NCBI GenBank assembly: GCA_963817635.1
Contig: CAWFPR010000016.1
Span: forward strand, 62,001 to 126,000
Length of the DNA stretch: 64,000 bases
DNA from: CAWFPR01 sp963817635
GTDB lineage: Bacteria; Acidobacteriota; Vicinamibacteria; Vicinamibacterales; 2-12-FULL-66-21
Reading direction: 5' to 3'
In this document: piece after piece, positions 52,960-62,031 of the stretch
Position numbering within the stretch: position 1 is the stretch's first letter
How the letters are laid out: the number at the start of each line of letters is the position of its first letter
The notes under the pieces: generated by a model
The model's input: only the letters and a program-made list of their open reading frames with translations
The model's database searches: none
What the model was told of the DNA's origin: nothing
Program-made: the position numbers and the translations under genes

Positions 52960-53583
52960 GTGCCCCTGCACCTCGTCCGTCATCCCCTCGTCCACGATGC
53001 CCTCGCCACGCTGAGGGACGCTTCGACGCCTCCGGCCCAGTTTCGGCAGATGGCCGTGCGAATCAGCGTGATTCTGGCGGCGGAGGCGACGCGCGACGTG
53101 CCGAGCGCCGTCGGGACGGTCAACACTCCCCTCGGACCGGCCGAGGCGCGCCGCGTGAGCGGGGATGTCGTCGTCGTGCCGGTTCTGCGCGCCGGGCTCG
53201 GCATGCTCGATGCAGTGCTCGAGTTGATCCCGACGGCCAGGGTCGGACACATCGGCCTGCAGCGCGACGAGATGACCGCCGTCGCGTCAAGGTACTACTC
53301 GAAGCTGCCCGGAGATCTCGGCCAGAGCTACGTGCTCATGATCGACCCGATGCTGGCCACCGGGGGCAGCGCCGTTTCCGCGCTCGATCTGCTCCGCAAC
53401 GCGGGCGCCGTGAGCCTGCGGCTCATCTGCATAGTCGCCGCCCCGGAAGGGATCGCGCTCGTCGAGCGCCACCACCCGAACGTGCACATCTACGCGCCGG
53501 TCGTGGACTCTGGCCTCAACGAGCACAAGTTCATCGTTCCCGGCCTGGGAGATTTCGGCGATCGGCTCTACGGGACGACGTAG
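52960..53583 (+). CDS. upp: Uracil phosphoribosyltransferase
   Basis: A 207-residue pyrimidine salvage enzyme forming UMP from uracil and PRPP. It begins VPLHLVRHPLVHDALATLRD from a GTG at 52960 and has PVLRAGLGMLDAVLELIPTA, the dimer/PRPP loop region, LMIDPMLATGGSAVSALDLL (PRPP motif) and APVVDSGLNEHKFIVPGLGD, the uracil-binding end. It is divergent from the deaminase operon with only 45 bases between starts, so both share a control region. Confidence 0.94.
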   Translation: MPLHLVRHPLVHDALATLRDASTPPAQFRQMAVRISVILAAEATRDVPSAVGTVNTPLGPAEARRVSGDVVVVPVLRAGLGMLDAVLELIPTARVGHIGLQRDEMTAVASRYYSKLPGDLGQSYVLMIDPMLATGGSAVSALDLLRNAGAVSLRLICIVAAPEGIALVERHHPNVHIYAPVVDSGLNEHKFIVPGLGDFGDRLYGTT

Positions 53584-53634
53584 GCCGGGCGCTCTCTGCG
53601 GACCGCGATCCGCTGTTCCATAAGGGGTACAACT

Positions 53635-54477
53635 ATGCCACGAGCGACGCCAGTCAAAGTCGATCGCCGGAGCCAGCCCAAAGCGAACGATGGCAAGTGG
53701 CGGACGGCGCTCACCTGCATCGAACCGAACAAGATCCTGATGCGCGGCTACCCACTCGACGAGCTGATGGGGCGCCTCACCTTCGGCGAGGCGATCTACC
53801 TGCTGCTCATGGGGGAAGTGCCATCGCCGTCGATCGGGAGCCTGCTCGAAGCGCTGCTGGTGTCCTTCATCGATCACGGCGCGACGCCGCCGTCGACGCT
53901 GGCGGCGCGCAACACGGCGACCACCGGCGCACCGCTGCGCGCGTGCGTGGCGGCGGGCGTGCTCGGGTTCGGCCGCCATCATGGAGGGGACATCGAGAGA
54001 TGCATGCAGTTTCTCGATTCCGGCCTGGCGCTGGTGCGCCAGGGCGACCCCTACCTCGTTGCGGCGCAGACGATCGTGTCGGGCTGCCTGGAGTCCGGCG
54101 AGACGATTCCGGGGTTCGGCCACCGCTATCACACGCGCGACCCGCGCGCGGCTCGCCTGTTCCAGATGGCGCTCGAACTGGAAATCGAAGCGGGCCACGT
54201 CCAGATGATTCGCGCCGTTGAAATGATGCTCGCCGCCAGGCCCGGCGCCGCCGACCCGCTCCCCGTCAACATCGACGGCGCGATCGCCGCGGTGTGCGGC
54301 GATCTGGGCCTTCCGCCCCAGGTTGCCAACGCGCTGTTCATCGTGTCGCGCGTGCCGGGCATCGTGGCGCACGCCCGCGAGGAACGCGAGCGCAACGACC
54401 CGATGCGCCAGATCGACCCGAAAGACCACGTCTATGATGGCCCGTCGGAGCGGCGGTTGCCGGAACGGAGAAAGTAG
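53635..54477 (+). CDS. Citrate synthase-family protein, citryl-CoA lyase-like
   Basis: A 280-residue short member of the citrate synthase fold. ALTCIEPNKILMRGYPLDEL and MGRLTFGEAIYLLLMGEVP open it; FGRHHGGDIERCMQF, IPGFGHRYHTRDPRAARLF (catalytic His region) and NIDGAIAAVCGDLGLPP (catalytic Asp region) follow. It lacks the N-terminal third of full citrate synthases, as in citryl-CoA lyases and related C-C lyases acting in the cytoplasm. It follows upp by 51 bases and may be co-transcribed. Substrate uncertain. Confidence 0.82.
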   Translation: MPRATPVKVDRRSQPKANDGKWRTALTCIEPNKILMRGYPLDELMGRLTFGEAIYLLLMGEVPSPSIGSLLEALLVSFIDHGATPPSTLAARNTATTGAPLRACVAAGVLGFGRHHGGDIERCMQFLDSGLALVRQGDPYLVAAQTIVSGCLESGETIPGFGHRYHTRDPRAARLFQMALELEIEAGHVQMIRAVEMMLAARPGAADPLPVNIDGAIAAVCGDLGLPPQVANALFIVSRVPGIVAHAREERERNDPMRQIDPKDHVYDGPSERRLPERRK

Positions 54478-54497
54478 GCCCCCGGCTGTCGGGATGG

Positions 54498-54529
54498 TAA
54501 AAACAGAAAAGCGGCTCGCGAGGAGCCGC
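54498..54529 (-). terminator. Rho-independent terminator downstream of tRNA-Val
   Basis: On the minus strand GCGGCTC-CTCGC-GAGCCGC forms a 7-base GC stem (54511-54529) followed by TTTTCTGTTTTT (54510-54499). It ends minus-strand transcripts about 130 bases past the tRNA and faces the end of the citryl-CoA lyase-like gene. Confidence 0.8.
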
Positions 54530-54575
54530 CTGTGTGGCGTGGTCGTCCATGTCCGCCGCCGAGGCCTGCGCTCAG

Positions 54576-54655
54576 CGAAGCCGCGGGGCCTGCCAAGCCC
54601 GAAGCTCGGCGAAGCCGCAGGGCCTGCCCAGCCGAAGCTCGGCGAAGCCGAGCGA
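54576..54655. repeat. 33/34-base tandem repeat beside tRNA-Val
   Basis: Two full units beginning CGAAGCCGCrGGGCCTGCC (54576-54609, 54610-54642) and a partial third lie between the terminator and the tRNA 3' end. No gene is seen in 54530-54659. Confidence 0.75.
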
Positions 54656-54659
54656 AAGC

Positions 54660-54734
54660 TGGTGGGCGCTAGTGGATTCGAACCACTGACCCCCGCCGTG
54701 TGAAGGCGGTGCTCTACCGCTGAGCCAAGCGCCC
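54660..54734 (-). tRNA. tRNA-Val (CAC)
   Basis: Minus-strand cloverleaf: acceptor GGGCGCT with AGCGCCC, D-arm TGGCTCAGCGGTAGAGCA, anticodon arm CCGCC-TTCACAC-GGCGG with anticodon CAC, T-arm CAGTGGTTCGAATCCACTA, discriminator A and encoded CCA (54660-54663). Confidence 0.96.
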
Positions 54735-54810
54735 GCTCCGGAAGCGGAACTTGAAGTCTATCGCAAGGCGCTCGGTTCGGGCAATCCGCATGCGCGGCGC
54801 GGGGCCGTCG

Positions 54811-55386
54811 CTAGACCCCCGATCCGCCTTTCCCGATCTGTGCGGTCAGCAGCGTCAGCATCTTCGCGTACTTCTCGTCCGCCTCCGTGAAGAGCCTCCG
54901 GTACTCCTCTTCGGACAGCTTCGCCTTCTTCCACTCCCCGTCGAAGGTAATGGATTTCACGCCGTCCTCGAAGACGTCCCCCGGTCCATCCGGCTTGGCC
55001 ACGAGGCCGTCGGCGAGCATGTCCTGGATGAAGATCCGGGTGCCGGCCACGGAGGCCGCCTGGAGATCCATGTACACGTCCCGATAGTCTTTCTTCGCGA
55101 GCTTCTCGGTGATGAGCGTCGGGGCGGAATAGTTGGCGGAGACGACGAGCAACTGTGCGCCGGGGATGTACATCGCCGCAACGAAGCCATTCGGGCTGTC
55201 CGGATCGGGCGCGGCGATGGCGTCGAGTTTCGCCGCGTCCAGCGCCCGGGCGAGCGCCTTGGCCGCGGCCTCGGACTTCGAATCCTGCCCGCCTCCCATC
55301 GCGGAAACAACCGAGACAGCGAGCAAGAGCCCGGCGGCGGCAGCCGTCAGCGGCCAGCAGGTAGACCTGCGGGATGTGGAGTGCAT
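54811..55386 (-). CDS. Secreted protein of unknown function
   Basis: A 191-residue protein with a signal peptide (LTAAAAGLLLAVSVVSAMGG) and a mature part featuring LARALDAAKLDAIAAPDPDS, GFVAAMYIPGAQLLVVSANY, VYMDLQAASVAGTRIFIQDM and FDGEWKKAKLSEEEYRRLFT. I do not recognise the family; PGAQLLVVSANYSAPTL is a good search string. It is transcribed away from the tRNA and sits upstream of nothing else on its strand until 55456, so it may be monocistronic. Confidence 0.65.
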   Translation of the reverse strand: MHSTSRRSTCWPLTAAAAGLLLAVSVVSAMGGGQDSKSEAAAKALARALDAAKLDAIAAPDPDSPNGFVAAMYIPGAQLLVVSANYSAPTLITEKLAKKDYRDVYMDLQAASVAGTRIFIQDMLADGLVAKPDGPGDVFEDGVKSITFDGEWKKAKLSEEEYRRLFTEADEKYAKMLTLLTAQIGKGGSGV

Positions 55387-55455
55387 GGCAGTGACCTCAA
55401 AAAAGCCAGAAGTATGTGGCCTCTTGTACCATGCTCATGAGGGGTACGTAAAGGC

Positions 55456-55887
55456 TCAACCGATAAACAGCGGATCCTCTTCGTCGACGGGGCGTCCATG
55501 CCGGGGCGCCAGGTCCCGGAAGCCGCGAAGCGCGCCCAGACCGGCCCGGATTGCGGCCACGATGGCCATGCCCTCACGGGCCGGGGTGATGATCGCCTGC
55601 TGGAGAATCGCCGCTGTTTCCTCCGTCCGGCGCGACAGGTCGGTGACGAGCCGGTCGATCTTCTGCGCCTGCGCGCTCGCGAGGGTCGCGGTCCGGGAAG
55701 CCTCGTCGGCGATAGCCGTCACCCGGGCGATGAGCGGACGCACCTCCTGCTGCATCGACGTCATCGCCTGCTGCGCCTGACGGGCCACCCGAAGCGCGGC
55801 GACAATCGCGGCGACCTGGAGGATCGCCATGATCAGCGTGGCGGCGGCGATCACCCCCAGGAACACCTCAGACCATTCGCTCGTCAC
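55456..55887 (-). CDS. Small membrane protein, DUF948-like
   Basis: A 143-residue protein with one N-terminal helix (VFLGVIAAATLIMAILQVAA) and a long amphipathic coiled coil (QQEVRPLIARVTAIADEASR, then KIDRLVTDLSRRTEETAAIL), the arrangement of DUF948-type proteins. ATG at 55887 overlaps the stop of the YtxH-like gene (ATGA). These pairs are often linked to envelope stress. Confidence 0.7.
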   Translation of the reverse strand: MTSEWSEVFLGVIAAATLIMAILQVAAIVAALRVARQAQQAMTSMQQEVRPLIARVTAIADEASRTATLASAQAQKIDRLVTDLSRRTEETAAILQQAIITPAREGMAIVAAIRAGLGALRGFRDLAPRHGRPVDEEDPLFIG

Positions 55888-56183
55888 AGGGTCTCCCCCG
55901 ACGGCCCGGTCGTCCCCGTCGTGCCGCGCGCCTGCTGGTAGGCTTCGCGTCCTTTTTCAATCGCCGTGGTAAAGGTCTCGCGATTCCGGTTGACGAACTC
56001 CCGCCCCTGCCGCGCCGCGTCGGTTGCCTTCTCGCGTCCTTCGCGCGCCTTCTCGGCGAGGACGCGTCGCGTGTCCTCGCCGCTCGCCGGCGCCATCAGC
56101 AGCGCGACGGCCGCGCCGGTGACTGCTCCAAGAACGAACGCCACGATGACCGCTCCCGCCGCGCCGCTGTCGTCTCTGGCCAT
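55884..56183 (-). CDS. YtxH domain protein
   Basis: A 99-residue protein with a single helix (VIVAFVLGAVTGAAVALLMAP) followed by ASGEDTRRVLAEKAREGREK and a charged helix, the YtxH pattern. Start at 56183 chosen because the hydrophilic leader and helix begin there; the frame runs 11 codons further up without support. Role unclear; often near envelope or stress genes. Confidence 0.75.
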   Translation of the reverse strand: MARDDSGAAGAVIVAFVLGAVTGAAVALLMAPASGEDTRRVLAEKAREGREKATDAARQGREFVNRNRETFTTAIEKGREAYQQARGTTGTTGPSGETL

Positions 56184-56225
56184 GATGCCTCTCCTGACTT
56201 CCGGCTGACGCCGCAAACGATGGAC

Positions 56226-57266
56226 CTAGAAGATGCTGACGCGCACGTTCAGGTACTTCTTCGGGTCCTTCTTGATTTCGGCGATAAGCCCGCGCAGCTC
56301 AGACGCTGCAGCGTTCATGTTCTCATATAACTGCTTGTCGTGCAGCAGCTGGCCTGCCGTCCCCTGGCCCTGAGTCAGATCGGTCGTGAGCTTGTCAACC
56401 TGCGAGGAAATGGAATTCAGCCGATCGTACAGCTGCTGATCTTTCAGCAGTTTGCCGGCCGTGCCCTCGCCGCGGTTCAATCCGCCGAGCAGCCTGTCGG
56501 CGTTGCCGCTCGCCGACGTGACGGCGTTGGCGAACGTCTCGTCGTGCAGCAGCTTCCCGAGGCTGCCTTCCCCGGCGTTGATGCGCCGCGTCGCCTCATT
56601 CAGATTTGTAAGCGCCTCATTCAGCTGGCGATACGCCGCCGGATCCTTCACGAGCTGCCCCAGCGTGCCCTGGCCGTCCTTCAGGTACCCCGCCACGGTC
56701 TGGGCCGACCCGATGAAGTCCGTCATCTCCCGGTACAGCGTGTCGTCCGCGAACAGCTTCCCGACGGTACCCTTCCCGGCCCGGATGTCCTTCAGCATGG
56801 CCGTCGCCTCGTCGAGCGACTGTGAGGCCATTTCCGTCACGTCGGCGATTTGCCCCGGCGCCCGCGCGCTCTGGATGACGTCCCCGTCCTTGAGCGGCGT
56901 GCCGCGCGGGGCGGGCGTGATGTCGATCAGCGGCTCGCCGAGCAGGCTCAGGTAGCCGATCATGGCGCGCGACTGGTCGGTGATCCGCTTCTGCATGGAC
57001 TCGTTCACCTCGAGCGTGAGCTGCACACCTGCATCGACGAACTCGAGGTCGGTGACCTTGCCCACGTCGACGCCCGCCACGCGCACGACGGCGCCCGTCT
57101 TGAGCCCTTTGACATCCGGGAACGTCGTCTTGAGGGCATAGCGCTGCCAGGCGAAGCCGCCCTGCCCGCCGACGGCGATGATCAGGACGGTCGCCAGCAC
57201 CATTGCGGCAACGGCGAGGATGCCGATTTTCAGTTGCGACCAGGCGAGAGAACGTGTTCGTGGCAT
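56226..57266 (-). CDS. mlaD: MlaD-type MCE domain lipid-transport protein with GTxGKL repeats
   Basis: A 346-residue periplasmic MCE protein anchored by a helix (LKIGILAVAAMVLATVLIIA). The MCE domain has TTFPDVKGLKTGAVVRVAGV and GEPLIDITPAPRGTPL. After it five repeats follow, each with G-x-G-T/S-x-G-K/Q-L then a D and an aromatic: KGTVGKLFADDTLY, QGTLGQLVKDPAAY, EGSLGKLLHDETF, EGTAGKLLKDQQLY, QGTAGQLLHDKQLY. It is the substrate-binding part of an Mla-type phospholipid transporter with the mlaF and mlaE genes upstream in the same direction. Confidence 0.9.
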   Translation of the reverse strand: MPRTRSLAWSQLKIGILAVAAMVLATVLIIAVGGQGGFAWQRYALKTTFPDVKGLKTGAVVRVAGVDVGKVTDLEFVDAGVQLTLEVNESMQKRITDQSRAMIGYLSLLGEPLIDITPAPRGTPLKDGDVIQSARAPGQIADVTEMASQSLDEATAMLKDIRAGKGTVGKLFADDTLYREMTDFIGSAQTVAGYLKDGQGTLGQLVKDPAAYRQLNEALTNLNEATRRINAGEGSLGKLLHDETFANAVTSASGNADRLLGGLNRGEGTAGKLLKDQQLYDRLNSISSQVDKLTTDLTQGQGTAGQLLHDKQLYENMNAAASELRGLIAEIKKDPKKYLNVRVSIF

Positions 57267-57267
57267 A

Positions 57268-57404
57268 TGTCAGTCTCTAGTCGTCAGTCTCTAGTCGGCT
57301 AGTCGTCAGTCTCTAGTCGGCGTCGTCAGTCTCTAGTCGGCTAGTCGTCAGTCGGTCGTCGGCTGGTCCTTGGTCCCGTCGTCAGTCACTAGTCGTCGGG
57401 CTGG
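57268..57404. repeat. AGTCGTC/TCTAGTC repeats between mlaF and mlaD
   Basis: The 138-base gap is filled by variants of CTAGTCGTCAGTCTCTAGTC and GGCTAGTCGTCAGTC in tandem with a seven-base rhythm. No gene or promoter is evident within it. Confidence 0.8.
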
Positions 57405-58259
57405 CTAGTTCAGGAACGAGTGAATGTATGAATCGGTCGTGGCGGCATGGCGCAGTTCCGAGGCGTTGCCCTCGAAGACGATCCCGCCGTCCATCAGCAT
57501 GATGAACTCCGCCTCGTCGGCCTTGCGTGCGTCGGCCTTCTCGAATCGGAGCCGGCCGTTCTCGCGAAGCGCCTCGTGCTCGGCGACGAAGAACGCGTCG
57601 CGCAACTGGTGCGTGACGAGAATCGAACTGACGTTCTCGAGGTCCCGCAGCTTGATGATCTCCTCGTCGATCGTCAGCGCCGTGATCGGATCGAGCCCGG
57701 TCGTCGGCTCGTCGTACAGGAGAATCCGCGGCTTGGCCGTCATCGCGCGGGCGATGGCGACGCGGCGTCGCTGGCCGCCCGACAGTTCCGACGGCATCCG
57801 GTCGATGAACTCCCCCAGTCCGACAAAACCCAGCACTTCCTCGACCCGCCGGTTCACGTCGTCGAGCGGCATGTTCGACTCCTCGAACAGCTTGTAGCCG
57901 ACGTTTTCGCGCACGGTCAGCGAGTCGAACAGCGCCCCTTCCTGGAACACCATGCCGAGATCCGCGCGGACGGCCATCAAACGGTCCTCGCTCATGTTGT
58001 CGACCCGCTCGCCGTTGACGAAGATCATGCCGGCGTCCGGCTTCAGCAGCCCCAGCGCCAGCCGCAGGATCGTGGACTTGCCGGCGCCGCTGGCGCCGAG
58101 GAAGATTTTCGAATGGCCGGTCTTCAGCGTGAAGCTGACGTCGTGGAGAATCACCTTGTCGTCGAAGGCCAGATGGACGTTGTCGAACACGACGATCGGC
58201 CCGCCGGGGCCGAGCGCCTCGTCGAGCAGCGGCGAGCGGCGAGCCTGTTGCAGCACCAT
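57405..58259 (-). CDS. mlaF: MlaF-type ABC ATPase
   Basis: A 284-residue ATPase: Walker A GASGAGKSTILRLA, Q-loop MVFQEGALFDSLTVRENV, signature LSGGQRRRVAIARAM, Walker B ILLYDEPTTGLDP, switch LVTHQLRDAFFVAEHE. The GALFDSLTVRENV form is that of MlaF. A charged insert (ALRENGRLRFEKADARKADE) precedes the final strand. Its ATG overlaps the mlaE stop (TGATG). Confidence 0.93.
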   Translation of the reverse strand: MVLQQARRSPLLDEALGPGGPIVVFDNVHLAFDDKVILHDVSFTLKTGHSKIFLGASGAGKSTILRLALGLLKPDAGMIFVNGERVDNMSEDRLMAVRADLGMVFQEGALFDSLTVRENVGYKLFEESNMPLDDVNRRVEEVLGFVGLGEFIDRMPSELSGGQRRRVAIARAMTAKPRILLYDEPTTGLDPITALTIDEEIIKLRDLENVSSILVTHQLRDAFFVAEHEALRENGRLRFEKADARKADEAEFIMLMDGGIVFEGNASELRHAATTDSYIHSFLN

Positions 58260-59029
58260 CAGTACATCAGCTCAATCAGGATTTTCGTCACGAGGAAATC
58301 CACTGCGATGACCGCCACCGAGCTGGCCACGACCGCGTTGGTGGTGGCCCGGCCGACGCCCTGCGTGCCGCCCTTGGTGCGCAGGCCGACGTGGCAGCCG
58401 ATGCTGACGATCGCAAAGCCGATGAAGAACGGCTTGATGAGTCCCATCCACACGTCCTGGATATACAGGCCCATGACCACGCTGTTCCAGTACACGCTCG
58501 ACGCCACCTTCAACTGGAACACCACCACGACCCAGGCACCGACCATGCCGACACCGCCCGAGACGACCGTGAGCAGCGGGACCATGAGCACACCCGCAAG
58601 GATACGCGGCAGCACGAGCTTGCGGATCGGGTCCGTGCCGAGCGCTCGGAGTGCGGCAATCTGCTCGGTCACCACCATGCTGCCAAGCTCTGCCGCGATG
58701 CCCGAACCGACGCGCCCGGCGACCATCAGGCCCGTAAGCACCGGCCCCAGCTCCTTGACCATCGACGCGCTGACCAGCCGGCCCACCATCGACCGCGCGC
58801 CGAACATGTCGAGCGTGATCCCCGACTGGAGGGCGAGCACCATGCCGGTGAACATGCCGGTCAACAGCACGACGGTGAGCGAGCCGACCCCGATGGCGTC
58901 GAACTGCTCGAAGACGTCGCGCAGGTAGAACGGCCGCGTGAAGAGTCCGCGCGCGACCTTTCCCAGCATGATGACGTATTCCTGCACCTCGAGCAGGGCA
59001 GCCTTGAACCACGTTTCGAGGAAAGGCAT
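58259..59029 (-). CDS. mlaE: MlaE-type permease
   Basis: A 256-residue permease with FTRPFYLRDVFEQFDAIGVG, LTGMFTGMVLALQSGITLDM, SMVKELGPVLTGLMVAGRVG (family signature), AAELGSMVVTEQIAALRALG and the C-terminal helices including GCHVGLRTKGGTQGVGRAT. It is the inner-membrane part of the Mla lipid transporter and first gene of mlaE-mlaF-mlaD. It starts 3 bases after the uvrB stop, so it may share the uvrB transcript. Confidence 0.94.
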   Translation of the reverse strand: MPFLETWFKAALLEVQEYVIMLGKVARGLFTRPFYLRDVFEQFDAIGVGSLTVVLLTGMFTGMVLALQSGITLDMFGARSMVGRLVSASMVKELGPVLTGLMVAGRVGSGIAAELGSMVVTEQIAALRALGTDPIRKLVLPRILAGVLMVPLLTVVSGGVGMVGAWVVVVFQLKVASSVYWNSVVMGLYIQDVWMGLIKPFFIGFAIVSIGCHVGLRTKGGTQGVGRATTNAVVASSVAVIAVDFLVTKILIELMY

Positions 59030-59032
59030 GGC

Positions 59033-61045
59033 TCAGCGCCTGCTTCCAACGAGCCCGATTTCGCGGCTGCGCAGCTGCTTGACCTTGTCCCGGAGCGTGG
59101 CCGCCTTCTCGAATTCGAGATTCGCGGCGGCCGCCTTCATCTGTCCCTGTAAGTCAGACACGTGTGCCTCGAGCTCCGCGTGCGTGCGGAAGAGTTCCCG
59201 ATCCTCGTCAGCGGGCACGGTGACGTAGTCCCGCTCGTACACGCTGCTGAGCACCTCGTCGATGCTCTTCACGATCGACGCCGGGGTGATCCCGTGCTCC
59301 AGGTTGTACGCCTCCTGGATCACGCGCCGCCGGTCCGTTTCACTGATCGCCAGCCGCATCGAATCCGTCATCCGGTCGCCGTACATGATCGCGCGCCCGT
59401 TCACGTTGCGCGCCGCGCGCCCGACCGTCTGGATGAGCGAGCCCCCCGACCGCAGGAACCCTTCCTTGTCCGCGTCCAGGATCGCCACCAGCGAGACTTC
59501 CGGCAGGTCGAGGCCCTCGCGCAGCAGGTTGATCCCGACCAGCACGTCGAACTCGCCGCGCCGGAGATCGCGCAGGATCTGGATCCGCTCGAGGGTCTCG
59601 ATGTCCGAATGCAGGTACCGGACCTTGATCCCGAGCTCCTGATAGTACTGCGTCAGGTCCTCGGCCATGCGCTTGGTGAGGGTCGTCACCAGCACCCGTT
59701 CGCCGCGCCCGGCGCGCTCGCGGATTTCGGCCAGCAGGTCGTCGATCTGCCCCTTCACCGGGCGCACTTCAATCACCGGATCCAGCAGCCCCGTTGGCCG
59801 GATGATCTGTTCGACGACCGCTCCGCCCGCGTGCCGCAGCTCGTACGGGCCGGGCGTCGCCGACACGAACACCCGTTGCGTCACCCGCTGTTCCCACTCC
59901 TCGAAATTGAGCGGCCGGTTGTCGAGCGCCGACGGCAGCCGGAACCCGTAGGCCACGAGCACGTCCTTGCGCGAGCGATCGCCGTGGTACATCCCGCGAA
60001 TCTGCGGCACGGTCTGATGGCTCTCGTCGATGATCGTCAGCGCGTCGGGCGGCAGGTAGTCGAGCAGCGTCGGCGGCGGCTCACCCGGCGCGCGCCCGGT
60101 CAGGTGCCGCGAGTAGTTCTCGATCCCGTGGCAGTAGCCGATCTCCCTGATCATCTCGAGATCGAACATCGTCCGCTGGTGCAGCCGGTGCGCTTCGAGC
60201 ACCTTCCCTTCCGATTCGAGCTGCCCGCGGCACGAGACCAGTTCCGCCTTGATGCTCTCGGCGGCCGCCTTGGTCCGGTCGCGCGTGGTGACGAAGTGCG
60301 TCTTCGGGTAGATCGCCACCTTGTCGTGCCGCCGGAGCGTCTTGCCGGTGAGCGGATCGAACGTGATCAGCTCGTCCACCTCGTCGCCGAACAGCTCGAT
60401 CCGGAGCGCCTGATCCTCGTACGACGGGTAGACCTCGACGATGTCCCCGCGGACCCTGAAGACCCCGCGGGCGAAATCGTGGTCGTTGCGCTCGTACTGG
60501 ATTTCGACCAGCTTCCGGAGGATCTGCTCGCGGTCGATGCGCTGGCCGCGCTCGAGCGGCAGCATCAGCCCGTAGTAGGCCTCGGGCGACCCGAGGCCAT
60601 AGATGCATGAGACGCTCGCCACGATGATGACGTCCCGCCGTTCGAACAGCGACCGCGTGGCCGACAGCCGCATCCGGTCGATCTCCTCGTTGACCGTCGC
60701 TTCCTTCTCGATGTACGAGTCGGTCGTGGGAACGTAGGCTTCGGGCTGGTAGTAATCGTAGTAACTGACGAAGTACTCGACCGCGTTGTCGGGGAAAAAA
60801 CGCCTGAATTCCTGGTAGAGCTGTGCCGCCAGCGTCTTGTTGTGCGCCATCACCAGTGCGGGACGGTTCACCCGGGCGATGCACTGCGCTATGGTGAAAG
60901 TCTTGCCGGAGCCGGTGACGCCGAGCAGGACCTGCGACGGATCGCCGCGGTCGAGCCCCTCGACGAGTTCGTCGATGGCGCGGGCCTGATCGCCGCGCAG
61001 CTCGAAGTCGGTGACCAGGTTGAACCGGTCGTACTTGGAAGCCAT
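59033..61045 (-). CDS. uvrB: Excinuclease ABC subunit B
   Basis: UvrB of 670 residues. Walker A GVTGSGKTFTIAQ, the DNA-wedge hairpin YYDYYQPEAYVPTTDSYIEK, IIDESHQTVPQIRGMYHGDR, helicase motifs VFVSATPGPYEL, VGINLLREGLDLPEVSLVAI and QTVGRAARNVNG, and a C-terminal UVR domain (MKAAAANLEFEKAATLRDKV). It scans DNA damage with UvrA in nucleotide excision repair. Start ATG at 61045 (MASKYDRFN) fits the family; the frame extends 19 codons further upstream without homology. Confidence 0.98.
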   Translation of the reverse strand: MASKYDRFNLVTDFELRGDQARAIDELVEGLDRGDPSQVLLGVTGSGKTFTIAQCIARVNRPALVMAHNKTLAAQLYQEFRRFFPDNAVEYFVSYYDYYQPEAYVPTTDSYIEKEATVNEEIDRMRLSATRSLFERRDVIIVASVSCIYGLGSPEAYYGLMLPLERGQRIDREQILRKLVEIQYERNDHDFARGVFRVRGDIVEVYPSYEDQALRIELFGDEVDELITFDPLTGKTLRRHDKVAIYPKTHFVTTRDRTKAAAESIKAELVSCRGQLESEGKVLEAHRLHQRTMFDLEMIREIGYCHGIENYSRHLTGRAPGEPPPTLLDYLPPDALTIIDESHQTVPQIRGMYHGDRSRKDVLVAYGFRLPSALDNRPLNFEEWEQRVTQRVFVSATPGPYELRHAGGAVVEQIIRPTGLLDPVIEVRPVKGQIDDLLAEIRERAGRGERVLVTTLTKRMAEDLTQYYQELGIKVRYLHSDIETLERIQILRDLRRGEFDVLVGINLLREGLDLPEVSLVAILDADKEGFLRSGGSLIQTVGRAARNVNGRAIMYGDRMTDSMRLAISETDRRRVIQEAYNLEHGITPASIVKSIDEVLSSVYERDYVTVPADEDRELFRTHAELEAHVSDLQGQMKAAAANLEFEKAATLRDKVKQLRSREIGLVGSRR

Positions 61046-61122
61046 GGTGAAGGCGGTACAGCGACGTCCGTGACACGGCACGTCAACCAGTGAGCGTACC
61101 ACAGGTTCCGCCTTCCCGGCCC

Positions 61123-62031
61123 CTACGGGGTCTTGCGGTAGAGGGCGTAGTACCCGTCCCGGGTGCGGAGCCGGGCGCCCTTCAAGTCCTGCCGTTTCAG
61201 GCGGATTTCAACCGCCCGCCACGCCCCGTCGGTGCGCGAATCGGTGGACGTGTAGCCGATGCTGTAGCGCGCCGCGATCTCGCGCTGGATCTTCTCGTAC
61301 GCCTTGTCGACGTCCTTCAGGCTGTAGGGGAAGAAGGCCAGGCCGCCGGTCATCTCCGCGAAGCGCTGGAGTTGCAGGCGCTGTTCCAGCCGGTCGGACA
61401 CCCGCTGGTGTTCGAGATACCCGATCGCGTAGACGGTCACGTCGGACGCCCGCAGCAGGTTCATCACGTCGTTCTGCGTGATCGAACTGCGGGTGTCCCC
61501 GCCGTCGGTATACATGATCAGGATCTTCTGACCGATCTGTTCGGCGGCGCCGTTCAGGTAGGTGCCGAGCGCGTCGTAGAGCGCGGTCCAGCCGTCCGGC
61601 TTGCGCATCCGGATGCGCTCGATGAGCCGCGGGTAGTCGTCGGCGTCGAAACGCGCCACACGCACCTCGGTATCGAAGTCCACGAGGGTGATGTCGGTGG
61701 CGTGCTCCATCCGGTTCAGGAACTTGATGGCGGAGGTGCGCACGTCGCTCATGTCCTCCTCCATGCTGCCGCTGGCATCGAGGAGGAATCCGAGGTGGAG
61801 CGGCGGGGCTTCTTCCGGATCGCCCTCGGCGAAGAACTGGATCTGCTGGAGCTTGCCCGCCTCGACGACTTCGAAGTCGGCGGCCGTGAGGCCCGAAATC
61901 GGCGCCCCCTGCTTGTCGGTCACGTACACGCCGAAGTTCACGAGGTCCACACCGGCCCGGAACGTCTTCTGCGCCGTGATGGGTGTCGCCAGAGCCAGTG
62001 CGACGGTCGCCGCGACCATGAAGTGCTTCAC
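61123..62031 (-). CDS. VWFA-related acidobacterial domain protein
   Basis: A 302-residue secreted protein: signal peptide MKHFMVAATVALALATPITA, family strand FRAGVDLVNFGVYVTDKQG, the VWA domain with an intact MIDAS DASGSMEEDM, LIMYTDGGDTRSSITQ and LAFFPYSLKDVD, and the tail YSIGYTSTDSRTDGAWRAVE to LRTRDGYYALYR. It is intact and single, 77 bases upstream of uvrB on the same strand. Ligand unknown. Confidence 0.9.
   Translation of the reverse strand: MKHFMVAATVALALATPITAQKTFRAGVDLVNFGVYVTDKQGAPISGLTAADFEVVEAGKLQQIQFFAEGDPEEAPPLHLGFLLDASGSMEEDMSDVRTSAIKFLNRMEHATDITLVDFDTEVRVARFDADDYPRLIERIRMRKPDGWTALYDALGTYLNGAAEQIGQKILIMYTDGGDTRSSITQNDVMNLLRASDVTVYAIGYLEHQRVSDRLEQRLQLQRFAEMTGGLAFFPYSLKDVDKAYEKIQREIAARYSIGYTSTDSRTDGAWRAVEIRLKRQDLKGARLRTRDGYYALYRKTP

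Noticed and set aside
49438..54477. A complete bacterial microcompartment locus
   Set aside because: No shell protein, PduL or aldehyde dehydrogenase gene is present; only the enzyme extensions point that way.
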